A stretch of DNA of 46,136 nt, from contig NZ_WVIC01000034.1 in assembly GCF_009939295.1 (NCBI RefSeq), positions 1-46,136 on the forward strand, given 5' to 3'. This document shows positions 9,296 to 18,274 of the stretch, one piece after another (the stretch's first letter is position 1; every line of letters starts with the position of its first letter). The notes below the pieces were generated by a model. That model worked only from the letters and a program-made list of their open reading frames with translations. It searched no databases and was not told where the DNA came from. The translations under genes were made by a program, and so were the position numbers. Origin of the DNA: Petrachloros mirabilis ULC683 (lineage in GTDB: Bacteria > Cyanobacteriota > Cyanobacteriia > Thermosynechococcales > Thermosynechococcaceae).

Positions 9296-9583
9296 ATGTC
9301 TAAAGAAAATGTGTTTCATTTCTTTACCAAAGCCGCTCAAGATCACCAGCTCAAAGACAAGGTACAAGCAACTGCCAGTCCTGACGAACTTGCTGATCTA
9401 GCTCAATCCGAGGGATATACCTTTGCCCCAGAGCATGTTGATGACGCGATCAATGAGATGAAAAAACAACCGGGCTTTTTTGGCAAAATTGCAGAGGGCT
9501 TTTTGTTGATTTTTGGCCCTAACCATCCTGAATATCCGGCAGTGGGTGTACAGCCCTATAGTGGTGATCCTAATCGAGACTAA
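9296..9583 (+). CDS. Nif11-like small protein
   Basis: A 95-residue protein with the Nif11 domain pattern: an N-terminal amphipathic helix (VFHFFTKAAQDHQLKDKVQA), then the PDELADLAQSEGY block and FAPEHVDDAINEM. The C-terminal tail (PAVGVQPYSGDPNRD) has no double-glycine cleavage site or Cys-rich core, so it is not an obvious lanthipeptide-type precursor. Similar stand-alone proteins of unknown function are common in cyanobacteria. No modifying enzyme is nearby. It is convergent with infC. Confidence 0.8.
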   Translation: MSKENVFHFFTKAAQDHQLKDKVQATASPDELADLAQSEGYTFAPEHVDDAINEMKKQPGFFGKIAEGFLLIFGPNHPEYPAVGVQPYSGDPNRD

Positions 9584-9682
9584 TGCCCAGTAGTCCAAGG
9601 CTCCCCAACCTCAGAGGATATTTTGTCGTTGAGGAGCAAGAGGGGGTGAGCCAGGGTCTTGGGGTCAGGCGATTTAGGGGCG

Positions 9683-10216
9683 TCAAGCCTTTTTAGGAGA
9701 CATGATCATGATCATGTTACGCCCCTCACGCTTGGGAGCCTGCTGAATTTCGGCAAAGGGCTCTAGGTCTGTAGCCATGCGACGGAGCAATTCTTCTGCT
9801 AGGTGGGCGTGTTGAATTTCTCGGCCTCGAAAAATAACGGTTGCCTTTACTTTGTCACCTGACTTCAAAAATCGCTCGGCGTGGTTGACGCGAACGTTGT
9901 AGTCATGCTCTTCAATTTTGTAGCGCATCTTCACCTCTTTGAGGTCAGCGGTGTGCTGTTTTTTTCGGGCTTCTCGAGCTTTCTTTTCTTGCTCAAACTT
10001 GAATTTGCCGTAGTCCATGATTCGACAGACGGGCGGATCGGCCTTATCGCTGACTAGGACAAGGTCTAAGTCTTTATCTTCGGCAACCTCTAAAGCATCT
10101 CTTGGGGACATAATCCCCAGTTGGGCACCATCGGTATCAATGACCCGAATCTGGGGAAAACGAATGCGTTCGTTAATGTTGGGTAAGGCTTGTTGTGCTT
10201 TCTTATTTACAGCCAC
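9683..10216 (-). CDS. infC: translation initiation factor IF-3
   Basis: A 177-residue IF-3. The N-terminal domain begins [15 protein letters not shown] and contains [22 protein letters not shown] Lys-rich linker ([16 protein letters not shown]) joins it to the C-terminal domain with [14 protein letters not shown] and [10 protein letters not shown]. It binds the 30S subunit and controls start-codon selection. The start codon is GTG, itself non-ATG, recalling the rare start codon through which IF-3 autoregulates in enterobacteria. A terminated candidate RNA lies about 120 bp upstream on the same strand. Confidence 0.97.
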   Translation of the reverse strand: MAVNKKAQQALPNINERIRFPQIRVIDTDGAQLGIMSPRDALEVAEDKDLDLVLVSDKADPPVCRIMDYGKFKFEQEKKAREARKKQHTADLKEVKMRYKIEEHDYNVRVNHAERFLKSGDKVKATVIFRGREIQHAHLAEELLRRMATDLEPFAEIQQAPKREGRNMIMIMSPKKA

Positions 10217-10334
10217 AGACGTTCAGCGTTATGTAACGGTAAGAGAAATTTTTACTAGGATGGATGCCTAGGATTTTACCTCTTCAAATTAGCAGATCTA
10301 TAGTATTGGCAACACATCTTTAGATAAGTTCAAG

Positions 10335-10610
10335 TAAAAAAGGCGGGGTGTCTCATGATCTATACCCCGCCTGCTTTCGGTTGACTCTAGCGTCGGTGAC
10401 CTCAGGTCGCTCTGGTAGAGAGTTGCGTCTCTCTTGAGTCACCACAAGGGAGAGGAAGCGATAAAAACTCCCCGCCGCTAGCGAATTGGCACTTCATGCA
10501 AGTCTCCTGACCTTTTGCCTGACCATCGCTCTCCTTCGGCAGCAGGTGCTGAGTCACAGCGACAGAACTCTCATTCAGGGTACTTTGTCCGGGGCTTGTA
10601 AAAGCTTAGG
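10335..10610 (-). ncRNA. candidate structured RNA or attenuated leader upstream of infC
   Basis: About 275 nt of non-coding sequence on the infC strand, ending in a strong terminator. A -10-like TAATATTCT lies just upstream. The sequence contains GCCGAAGGAG (10531-10540) and AGGCAAAAGG (10511-10520), in the order and spacing of the glycine riboswitch core. However, the GAGAGA/UCUCUC helix of that family is not evident. A 6-bp GGTGAC/GTCACC stem encloses an AGAGAG/CTCTCT hairpin further on. GGCGGGG occurs both upstream (10470-10476) and in the terminator 5' arm, so the 3' arm has two possible partners. The identity is uncertain: a riboswitch, an attenuator of infC, or an independent sRNA. The rest of the 10217-10782 gap shows nothing recognisable. 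Confidence 0.5.
10341..10372 (-). terminator. strong intrinsic terminator upstream of infC
   Basis: A perfect 9-bp GC-rich stem, AGGCGGGGT and ACCCCGCCT, with a 14-nt loop. On the minus strand it is followed by a run of T. It ends the candidate leader RNA 125 bp before the infC start codon. Confidence 0.85.
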
Positions 10611-10782
10611 TGATGAAATCAGAATATTAATTTAGATTTTCTTGTCACCACGAACACCACTTGCTGGAAGTGTCCCTTTTGATTGGATCGATCCCATTAC
10701 TTCTACCTTAAAACAAGAATTTCCAGGGGTTGAGGATTTGACCTAAAAATTAATGTCCTGTGAGTGGTTGTATCGTCTCTGC

Positions 10783-11475
10783 TTACAGGCAGCTTTGTCG
10801 GAGAAGCTGCTGTTGCTGGTTAAATTGACGTTCTTCAGGGGTGAGATGATGAAAGTGAATGGGGGGGCGCATGTCCCACTGGTATTCTCCCAACAGCAAT
10901 AGAGTGCCTGCCATGATCAGGGCGGTCATCCCAAAGCTGTGGGTGGAGAGGTTGGCGATCGCAACGCCGCTGAGGCCATGAATCAATCCCACGGTGCCCA
11001 AGGAACGAGACTGCACTGCGATCGCACTGACCCCATAGCCAAAGGCACAGAGTTCTAGCCAAAGCAAACAGAGATGCCCCATCAGCCAGCCCCAGTGACC
11101 AAAAATTCCAATGTCAGTGATGACAACACCCAGCAGCATCAGGCTCGCCCAGAAGCAGACCAACCAGCGCAAGCGTTCAATGCGAGCCCAACACCAGCTC
11201 AAGCGAATCATGATGGCTGAAATACTGAGGGTAACAACAGACCAGAGAAGTGCCTGAGTCGTCCATAGCAGAGGAGCCCATTCAGCCGTCATAAAAATTA
11301 CCCCTGCAATCAACCCCCACAGCATAAACACCTGGTCAATTCGGGTATAGTGGGCATCCAGAACCACCCAGTCTCCCCATCGCCACCGAAGGTGCAGCAG
11401 CCCTTTTAGATCTTGAATATCCAAGGCCGACTGCTTGGATCGCAGCAGGGGTTCAGAGGGGGAGCGATGGGGCAT
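10783..11475 (-). CDS. hypothetical membrane protein
   Basis: About 230 residues from the ATG at 11475; a TTG at 11490 is also possible. After a polar N-terminal region of about 45 residues there are five to six hydrophobic segments, for instance around VFMLWGLIAGVIFM and GMTALIMAGTLLLLG. A short soluble tail rich in His and Gln follows. I do not recognise the family. The overall pattern, with internal polar pairs at helix ends, suggests a real cyanobacterial membrane protein. It stands alone between the infC leader and a divergent membrane protein gene. Confidence 0.7.
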   Translation of the reverse strand: MPHRSPSEPLLRSKQSALDIQDLKGLLHLRWRWGDWVVLDAHYTRIDQVFMLWGLIAGVIFMTAEWAPLLWTTQALLWSVVTLSISAIMIRLSWCWARIERLRWLVCFWASLMLLGVVITDIGIFGHWGWLMGHLCLLWLELCAFGYGVSAIAVQSRSLGTVGLIHGLSGVAIANLSTHSFGMTALIMAGTLLLLGEYQWDMRPPIHFHHLTPEERQFNQQQQLLRQSCL

Positions 11476-11600
11476 TGAGCAAATTCGCAATATTTCTTAA
11501 CAAGACTAGCACAGAGATCATGGAAATGGCTGTGGTCAGGTTATAGTGCCCTCGTTTTCGTGCTAGGTATCATCACCAGAAAGGATCGCTAGCGCTGCCC

Positions 11601-12122
11601 ATGAGTCGTCAAATCTATGGAAAAACTGCCCCCTGGGTGGGAATTGCCTGTTTGGGATTGGCCTATGGCCTCTTGGGGTGGCACCTGTCGGCCTACCATA
11701 TCCTGTGGTCGGCAGGTGCCTGGGGACTAGGCATTTTCGTGATTTACACCCTGTTGTGGAGCGGACGGATTTGGGGGCGAATGTTGCAAATGGGGCCGCG
11801 CAGCGTGGTGACAATGTTGGTCTTAAGCGCTGTGATTACTATGGCTGTGGCCGCCTCAGCGGTCTTTGTGATGTTGGCGCTTCTGCTGGCAGCTAAGTTG
11901 CTAGCACGTCTGGAACTCCAGGTGGCTGGCTATAATCGCTGGGCGACGCTGATAATTCTGGTATTGATTTCGTTTTGTGGCCTCAGTAGCGGTTGGGTCA
12001 TTGGCTATCTATACTTTCCCAGTTCGCCCTATTGGTTGGGGCAGGAAGGGTGGAGGGCAATCACACATTTTGGAGCTTATTGGAGCAGTGGCTTAGACCT
12101 GGAACTTGCTCCCCAAGTTTGA
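11601..12122 (+). CDS. hypothetical membrane protein
   Basis: 173 residues with four or five predicted membrane helices: residues 11-30, 35-55, 67-105 (long, Ala/Val-rich) and 115-140. The tail is short and polar. No catalytic motif is seen and the family is not recognised. It is convergent with the SDR-type gene, 5 bp apart, and about 125 bp from the divergent membrane protein gene upstream. Confidence 0.65.
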   Translation: MSRQIYGKTAPWVGIACLGLAYGLLGWHLSAYHILWSAGAWGLGIFVIYTLLWSGRIWGRMLQMGPRSVVTMLVLSAVITMAVAASAVFVMLALLLAAKLLARLELQVAGYNRWATLIILVLISFCGLSSGWVIGYLYFPSSPYWLGQEGWRAITHFGAYWSSGLDLELAPQV

Positions 12123-12127
12123 GAACT

Positions 12128-12991
12128 CTAAGCACAAAAACATAGGCCGTTAAGGATGGCTTTCAAGCCTTCTCGGTAGGTGGGATAACACAAGTTCACA
12201 CCAAGTTCCGTCTTGATCTTGTGATTACTGACGCGGCGACACTCTTGCCAAAAGGAAGCCGCCATCGGGCTCATCTGCTCTGGATCAAAGGACAGGGGGG
12301 GTGGAGGATCAATACCCAAAAGACGGCAGGCTTCGATGAGAAGGACGCTTGACTCAGTGGGTTCGTCATCGGCAACGTTGTAGATGGTTCCGGGCTGGGG
12401 ATTTTGTATCGATCGTCCCAGAGTTTGAACAATGTCATCTACATGCACCCGACTGAAAACATGACCCGGCTTCACCACATGCTGAACGGCACCGGCTTGC
12501 AACCGATCAAAAATGCTGCGACCCGGGCCATAGATGCCCGGAAGCCGAAAAATATGGGTAGGCAAGCTTGACTGAAGAAATTGAGTCTCGGCGGTGACCC
12601 GGTGCTGCGATCGCGCATTTTGGGGATTGTATGGTGCCGTCTCATCCACCCAAGCCCCCTGGGTATCGCCGTATATACCAGTCGTAGAAAGGTAGCCAAA
12701 CCAGGTGAGCTTTTGCCCTTGCAGTCGATCTAACAAACTCACAGCCACTGGATCAACCCCTTGAGCATCTGGTGGAATTGTAGACAACACATGGGTGACC
12801 CCCGCCAAAGCCTCAATCGGCAGTGGTCTAGCATCCCCCATCGGCGTATAAGCAAATGGAAACACCGGCAAAGCCAACTCCCTTAAGGGCTTTCCCTGGC
12901 GATTCGTCAAACAGACTGAAATTCCCTGCCCGGCCAGCCATCGTCCTAGGCGTAGACCCGTATACCCCCCTCCCAGAATCAAGACCTTCAT
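12128..12991 (-). CDS. NAD-dependent epimerase/dehydratase family protein
   Basis: 287 residues of the extended SDR superfamily, closest in pattern to the YeeZ-like group. The N-terminal Rossmann motif is GGGYTGLRLGRWLAG. STTGIYGDTQGAWVDE stands where classical enzymes have the Tyr-x3-Lys pair; the Lys is missing, so it may bind a nucleotide without ordinary SDR catalysis. FRLPGIYGPGRS and NVADDEPTES match sugar-nucleotide epimerase relatives. It overlaps the upstream gene by 4 bp, so the two are translationally coupled. The substrate is unknown. Confidence 0.8.
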   Translation of the reverse strand: MKVLILGGGYTGLRLGRWLAGQGISVCLTNRQGKPLRELALPVFPFAYTPMGDARPLPIEALAGVTHVLSTIPPDAQGVDPVAVSLLDRLQGQKLTWFGYLSTTGIYGDTQGAWVDETAPYNPQNARSQHRVTAETQFLQSSLPTHIFRLPGIYGPGRSIFDRLQAGAVQHVVKPGHVFSRVHVDDIVQTLGRSIQNPQPGTIYNVADDEPTESSVLLIEACRLLGIDPPPPLSFDPEQMSPMAASFWQECRRVSNHKIKTELGVNLCYPTYREGLKAILNGLCFCA

Positions 12992-13527
12992 GGGGTCTGC
13001 CCCCCTTCTCCTTCAAAGTTAGGGTCAAATTCCTCGGGTTCCTCCTCAAAGTTCGGCTCAAAGTTCGGCTCAAAGTCCGGCTGCACACCTTCAGGAACCG
13101 GAAACGCTGGCACATCTTCACCCGTATCAGGCAATTGATCGGGAACTCCAGGTGATAAAGGCGGCTCAGGCAGAGGAAATCCAGGCTGTGCCGGAAGTTG
13201 GTCATCATTGGGCAGTGAAGGGGGCAACGGCTGTAAGTCCGTTGGCGGAGGCGGTGGCTCAATGGGCTCTTCAATGGGTTCTGGAGAATTTTGGGTGACC
13301 AGAAACCAAATCATGGCACCCAGACCAACCACAAAAAAAGTCACAAAGCTAATCAGCAATTGCCGCGAAGCATTTTCATTGTCCCGGATGAACTCATCTG
13401 TGTAGAGACGATCATCATCCTGAGGCAATGTAAAAGTGCCATCTGAGCGAGTCTCCATGGCTTTTGCTGAAACATCAATCGTCTCAGGGGCTTGATCGGC
13501 AGGATTTGAAGGATCAGGGTGGGTCAT
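12988..13527 (-). CDS. single-pass membrane protein with proline-rich tail
   Basis: 179 residues from the ATG at 13527; a TTG at 13548 is an alternative. It has an acidic cytoplasmic part of about 55 residues and one membrane helix (about residues 62-82, LLISFVTFFVVGLGAMIWFL). A long tail rich in Pro and Glu follows, with near-tandem FEPNFEPNF repeats. No enzyme motif is visible. The stop overlaps the SDR-type gene start by 4 bp, indicating one operon. It may be a cell-envelope or scaffold protein. Confidence 0.7.
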   Translation of the reverse strand: MTHPDPSNPADQAPETIDVSAKAMETRSDGTFTLPQDDDRLYTDEFIRDNENASRQLLISFVTFFVVGLGAMIWFLVTQNSPEPIEEPIEPPPPPTDLQPLPPSLPNDDQLPAQPGFPLPEPPLSPGVPDQLPDTGEDVPAFPVPEGVQPDFEPNFEPNFEEEPEEFDPNFEGEGGQTP

Positions 13528-13733
13528 TGAGCTGGCAACATAAAGCAAGTGCTGGGCTTGACTCCATCAAAGAATAAAAACAGGGAGGCCGTCAACTCCT
13601 ATAAGACAGATAACCTCTCAATTCGTAACAGGCCAAGACAAAAGTGCTCATTGGCATCTTCTCCAAATTTAAGTGAGTTGCAGACCCTTAAACAGCAAGC
13701 TACTGCCCCTATGAGCAGCAAAAGACGAGAAAT

Positions 13734-14621
13734 TCACACCAGATGGGTTGAATCAGCGAAGGGGCAGACCTCTAATAATTGATCCAGGTCAGGACAAAAT
13801 TTTCTTAGGGAACAGGCTTGAGAAAGATATTTCCAAGAAGTGTCTGAGCTTAGCCAAAGTGGGGTTTCTTCAAAATTGCAAGAAGCATAATAATCATGAA
13901 ATTTAAAATTTTTTCCAGGAATTCGATTGGATATCAAAATCCATTTTGAAGGAATTTGATAGGCATCTGCTGCGATTAGTCCATGAAGTGAGCTGGAAAC
14001 AACTTTTTCGCAAGAGCAAAGCTGATCGACAACTTTTTTAATATTACTCTTGATGTTAATTACTAAGACATCTGGATTTTGCTTAAAAGCTTGTAAGTTT
14101 GGATTCTTGAAATCATAGAAATGAGGAATAATGCCCAGTTTGAATTTTTTCTCAAAACTTTGAGGCTGATAAAACCTAGGAAGTAAGAGTGCTGGATCAC
14201 CATAGGTATTAGGACAATCAACCCCTTGCTTACGTACACTTTGAGCACTCAATGGTCCTCTCACAGCCAGCACTGACCTAGGAGGCTGCCTAAACTGATT
14301 AAACTCACCCGTAAAGCCAGCCCCCCAAACAATTGTCTGTCTATCGGCATGATGGAGCGTACTTCCAATCACCAGATAGTGAACTGCATTTAAATCAGCC
14401 TCTTCATCAACCCAATATGACTGATGGATATTGATGTCAATGCCCTTCGCCTTTTTGCCAGAAAGGTGTTCAATCAGAACTGGGTTTAGAGCATCACCCC
14501 AATTCTTAGTGTCATACCATAAAAAGCTAATGTGGTCGGGCCATATAAATTTCCATATTGGTTCTTGAATCCAACCTTTCGCCCTAACCAAGGCATTTCT
14601 AATTGCTTGACGCTGCTGCAT
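13734..14621 (-). CDS. polysaccharide pyruvyl transferase family protein
   Basis: A 295-residue protein of the CsaB/WcaK-like family, which adds ketal-linked pyruvate to exopolysaccharide sugars. Recognisable blocks are NWGDALNPVL near the N-terminus, then VWGAGF, VRGPLSAQSVRKQGV, YGDPALLLP and the conserved VSSSLHGLIAADAYQIP near the end. The frame stays open far upstream into coxC, but the ATG at 14621 gives a proper start. The gene is visibly richer in A and T than the adjacent cox operon, suggesting separate acquisition. It lies 83 bp after coxC on the same strand. Confidence 0.8.
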   Translation of the reverse strand: MQQRQAIRNALVRAKGWIQEPIWKFIWPDHISFLWYDTKNWGDALNPVLIEHLSGKKAKGIDINIHQSYWVDEEADLNAVHYLVIGSTLHHADRQTIVWGAGFTGEFNQFRQPPRSVLAVRGPLSAQSVRKQGVDCPNTYGDPALLLPRFYQPQSFEKKFKLGIIPHFYDFKNPNLQAFKQNPDVLVINIKSNIKKVVDQLCSCEKVVSSSLHGLIAADAYQIPSKWILISNRIPGKNFKFHDYYASCNFEETPLWLSSDTSWKYLSQACSLRKFCPDLDQLLEVCPFADSTHLV

Positions 14622-14704
14622 AAATCTATCATCCAGCTTGAAAAACAAAAAAGCTCTTGGACAAAATCCAGAGAGCTTAACCAGGCGTAAACGATTACCT
14701 GTGG

Positions 14705-15337
14705 CTAATGCAGGAGATACAGCATCGAAAAGAGGAAAATCCAAATGACATCTACAAAATGCCAATAAATTTCCGTTGCTTCGACCCCAAAGTGCTTTTG
14801 ATCTGAGTAATGTCCTCGGCGGCGGGAGCGCCACAACACCAAACTCATGAGCAGCAGTCCTACAAAGACGTGCAGACCATGAAAGCCAGTCAGTACATAA
14901 AAAGTACTCCCAAATAAGTTGCCCTCAGCCAGGCCAAATTCAAGATGGGCATACTCATAAACCTGTCCAGCCAGGAATGTGGCACCCATGGCAATAGTGG
15001 CCAGAAACCAGAGCTGCATACCTTTGACATCATTCTTTTTAATGGCTCCGTCAGCTTGGTGAATGACAAAGCTACTAGACAACAGAATGACGGTATTGAT
15101 GCTAGGAAGTAACAGCTCTACTTCTGGCGTACCGGCAGGGGGCCAAACGGGGGCAACTGCTCGATAGGTTAGGTAGGCCACAAATAACCCCACAAACAGC
15201 ATACTTTCAGAGATCAAAAACAGCACAAATCCAAACAAGCGGTGGTCAGGGTGTTCACTATGGTGATCAATTTGATGGCTATGAGTGGCCGAAAAATTAA
15301 GTTCGGCTTGGCTTTGGGTAACAGTGGAGCCTTGCAT
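14705..15337 (-). CDS. coxC: cytochrome c oxidase subunit III
   Basis: A 210-residue subunit of the aa3-type terminal oxidase. A His-rich N-terminal segment precedes five membrane helices, as in the short bacterial form. The helix block FGFVLFLISESMLFVGLF contains the conserved Glu of subunit III, and LTGFHGLHVFVGLL and EATEIYWHFVDVIWIFLF are diagnostic. It is the last gene of coxB-coxA-coxC. No obvious terminator separates it from the pyruvyl transferase gene. Confidence 0.95.
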   Translation of the reverse strand: MQGSTVTQSQAELNFSATHSHQIDHHSEHPDHRLFGFVLFLISESMLFVGLFVAYLTYRAVAPVWPPAGTPEVELLLPSINTVILLSSSFVIHQADGAIKKNDVKGMQLWFLATIAMGATFLAGQVYEYAHLEFGLAEGNLFGSTFYVLTGFHGLHVFVGLLLMSLVLWRSRRRGHYSDQKHFGVEATEIYWHFVDVIWIFLFSMLYLLH

Positions 15338-15385
15338 GAATTCTCTCTGGTGAAGGTCAAGGGGATAACAGCGAATAGAAAAAAA

Positions 15386-17089
15386 TCAACTGGAAGCGGT
15401 TGCCGCTTCCTCTGCTTCAGCGGTCTGGGCTGAGGCAGGTTCAATCACAAAGCTGGTGTTGTAGGTCTGGGCGTTGACATGTCCATAGTCGTAAGGGCCA
15501 CTGACCAGCACTGGATCGAGATCAAAGTTTTCCACTGGAGGGGGAGAAGAGGTCATCCACTCCAGGGTTAGAGATTGCCACGGGTTGGCTCCCGCTTGCG
15601 GCCCCTTGACCCAGCTCCAGATGGCATTGATCAAAAAGGGAATGGTAGACACGGCCAAAATATAGGAGCCAATGGTGCAGATTAGGTTGATGGTGGCAAA
15701 TTGAGGATCATATTCAGCAATGCGGCGGTTCATGCCCTGAAGACCCAAGACGTGCATGGGCAAAAAGGTCATGTTCATGCCGACAAAGGTCAAGACGAAA
15801 TGAACTTTGCCCCAAAATTCATTCAGCATTCGCCCGGTCATCTTGGGAAACCAATGATAGAGGCTGGCATAAATGCCAAAGACGCTACCACCAAACAGCA
15901 CATAGTGAAGATGAGCCACGATGAAGTAGGTGTCGTGCACATGGATGTCAAAGGGCACAGCAGCCACCATGACACCGCTTAGCCCCCCAATCACAAACAT
16001 GGAAATAAAGCCCATGGCAAAGAGCATGGCGCTACACAGCCGCAGCTTGCCGCCCCAAATGGTGGCCAGCCAGCCAAAGACTTTAATGCCCGTGGGCACG
16101 GCAATGGCCATGGTGGCAATCATAAAGAACATGCGTAGCCAATCTGGGGTGCCACTGGTAAACATGTGGTGCGCCCAAACCACTAGTCCTAGAAAGCTAA
16201 TGGCCAAACTGGAGTAAGCAATGGTGAGGTAGCCAAAAATGGGCTTGCGGGCATGGGTGGGCAAAATTTCTGAGATCATGCCGAAGGCTGGCAAGATCAT
16301 GATGTAGACCGCTGGGTGCGAGTAAAACCAGAACATGTGCTGATACACCACCGGATCCCCACCGCCGGTGGGATTAAAGAAGGCGGTGCCCACCAGTAGG
16401 TCAAACCCCAGCAAAATCATGGCACCCGTGAGTACGGGGGTGGCAATCAACTGGAGTGCCGAGGTGGCAATCATCGCCCAGCAAAATAGGGGCATTTTCT
16501 GAAAGGGCATACTGGGGATGCGCATTTTCAGAATGGTGGTCATGAAGTTGAGGGCGGCCATAATCGAGGAGGTGCCCAGCAAGATCACCCCTAGGATCCA
16601 AATGGCTTCCCCGGCCTGATTGGAGACCAGGCTCAGGGGGGGGTAGGAGGTCCAACCGGAGTTGGCTGTGCCCACAAAAAAGCTCAGCAATAGCAAAATG
16701 CCCGTGGGCGGGATCAGCCAGAAGGCAATGGCATTTAAGCGGGGGAAGGCCATATCTTTGGCTCCAATCATCAGGGGCACTAGATAATTGCCAAACCCAC
16801 CGGTGAGACTGGGGATGATCCATAAAAAGATCATCACGGTGGCGTGCATGGTAAAGAGCTGGTTATAGATTTCGCGGCTGACGAAGTCCGATTGGGGGGT
16901 GGCCAATTCGGTGCGTACCAGCTCGGCCAGTGCCCCGCCAATTAGGTAAAACACAAAGCTGGTCACTAAGTATTGGATGCCAATGACTTTGTGGTCGGTG
17001 CTGAAGCTAAAGTACTTACGCCAGTTGTTCCCGGTTTCTTGGGCGTGTGCCCCATGAGTGGTGTGAGCGGTCGGCTGAGCGTGGGTCAT
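15386..17089 (-). CDS. coxA: cytochrome c oxidase subunit I
   Basis: A 567-residue catalytic subunit carrying heme a and the heme a3-CuB centre, with twelve membrane helices. A low-spin heme His lies in MHATVMIFLWIIPS. The CuB His and cross-linked Tyr lie in FYSHPAVYIMILPAFG, followed by two CuB His residues (WAHHMF). HDTYFIVAHLHYVLFG contains the two heme ligands. It sits between coxB (56 bp upstream) and coxC (48 bp downstream). A long Ala/Glu-rich C-terminal tail is poorly conserved. Confidence 0.97.
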   Translation of the reverse strand: MTHAQPTAHTTHGAHAQETGNNWRKYFSFSTDHKVIGIQYLVTSFVFYLIGGALAELVRTELATPQSDFVSREIYNQLFTMHATVMIFLWIIPSLTGGFGNYLVPLMIGAKDMAFPRLNAIAFWLIPPTGILLLLSFFVGTANSGWTSYPPLSLVSNQAGEAIWILGVILLGTSSIMAALNFMTTILKMRIPSMPFQKMPLFCWAMIATSALQLIATPVLTGAMILLGFDLLVGTAFFNPTGGGDPVVYQHMFWFYSHPAVYIMILPAFGMISEILPTHARKPIFGYLTIAYSSLAISFLGLVVWAHHMFTSGTPDWLRMFFMIATMAIAVPTGIKVFGWLATIWGGKLRLCSAMLFAMGFISMFVIGGLSGVMVAAVPFDIHVHDTYFIVAHLHYVLFGGSVFGIYASLYHWFPKMTGRMLNEFWGKVHFVLTFVGMNMTFLPMHVLGLQGMNRRIAEYDPQFATINLICTIGSYILAVSTIPFLINAIWSWVKGPQAGANPWQSLTLEWMTSSPPPVENFDLDPVLVSGPYDYGHVNAQTYNTSFVIEPASAQTAEAEEAATASS

Positions 17090-17145
17090 AAGTCTTTCCT
17101 TGGGTGTGCAGCATCCTGTGCGATCGCAATGTCTGGGAACGCCGA

Positions 17146-18198
17146 TTAAGGTGCCATTGCCAGGTCATGGGAATGATGGGGGTGCATCTGCGGAAGCGTT
17201 TGAGCTGAGGCATCTAGGGTGGTGGGTAGTCCCATGCTATCGAGGTGGGGGTGCAAAAACTGGTCAGGTTTGGCACCTGTACGAGCAGCCAGGGTGGTCT
17301 GGGTGTCTTGAGCGGCAACGGTTTGGCTATCAATCCAGGCTTGAAAGTCTTCGGGGGTTTGCACGAGCACCCGAGTTTTCATTGCCCCATGGTAGGCTCC
17401 GCACAGCTCGGCGCAGATGACTGGATAGTTGCCAACGCGATTGGCGGTGAAGCTCAAGTGGGTTTCAGAGCCGGGAATGGCATCTTGCTTGAGACGAAAT
17501 TCTGGTACCCAGAAGGCATGAATCACATCGGTGGCCGAGATATTCAACTCTACCGCGCGATTGACTGGCAGATGCATCTCGCCCGAGACGATCCCAGAGT
17601 CAGGATAGGTAAAAATCCACGCATACTGAAGGCCATTGACGTTGACCGCGAGGGGTGGCTCTGAGGGCACTACATCATTCGGGTCTTCATATTGCAGAAA
17701 ATCAGGCAGGTCGGCCACGGTATTGCTGCCCAAATGGGTGTGCAGGTTATTGCCTAGGGGGGCTGCGATCGCAGCCCCCGGTTGCGCCGCGACTGTCTGT
17801 TCAGGGTGGGCATGGGCCATGTGATTCGGGCCAATGTAGCCACCACTGTTGACGGATTTATACACGTCAAAGCTATAGATAGACAGCCACATCACAATCA
17901 CAGTTGGCACGGCAGTCCACACCAGTTCGAGCAGCACATTGCCTTCAATGGGTTCAGCGTCACTGTTGTCGTCATCCTTGCGCCGCCGAAAGGCAAACAG
18001 GCTGTACACCAAAGCCCCCTGCACCAGCAGAAAAAGTCCGGTGGCAATGGCCATCATCGTATTGAACAACTGATCGATAGAATCTGCTTCAACAGAGGCA
18101 ACAGTGGGCAACAGCCCATTATTTTGGCCATACCAAAGGCTGATCAGCGTCAGCGCAATGCCAGCAATGAGCGTTGTGATGGTACTCGGAATTTTCAC
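17146..18198 (-). CDS. coxB: cytochrome c oxidase subunit II
   Basis: 350 residues, GTG start. Two N-terminal membrane helices are followed by a periplasmic or lumenal cupredoxin domain with the CuA centre: His in DVIHAFWVPEF, then CAELCGAYHGAM, which contains both Cys residues, a His and the Met. It receives electrons from cytochrome c6 or plastocyanin. An insertion rich in Gly, His and Ala (about residues 125-165) lies between the helices and the copper domain. First gene of the oxidase operon, divergent from ctaA. Confidence 0.96.
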   Translation of the reverse strand: MKIPSTITTLIAGIALTLISLWYGQNNGLLPTVASVEADSIDQLFNTMMAIATGLFLLVQGALVYSLFAFRRRKDDDNSDAEPIEGNVLLELVWTAVPTVIVMWLSIYSFDVYKSVNSGGYIGPNHMAHAHPEQTVAAQPGAAIAAPLGNNLHTHLGSNTVADLPDFLQYEDPNDVVPSEPPLAVNVNGLQYAWIFTYPDSGIVSGEMHLPVNRAVELNISATDVIHAFWVPEFRLKQDAIPGSETHLSFTANRVGNYPVICAELCGAYHGAMKTRVLVQTPEDFQAWIDSQTVAAQDTQTTLAARTGAKPDQFLHPHLDSMGLPTTLDASAQTLPQMHPHHSHDLAMAP

Positions 18199-18274
18199 GG
18201 TAGGGCCAGATGTATTGAAAACAACAAGAATGGAGCTGTGATCCAGTCACAACCTAACCGAAGTGCGCCCCTAA

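Noticed and set aside
10335-10610. tmRNA, RNase P RNA or SRP RNA
   Set aside because: None of their universal segments (tag reading frame, GGAAAGTCCGGGC, or the GGAAG-AGCAG SRP loop) is present.
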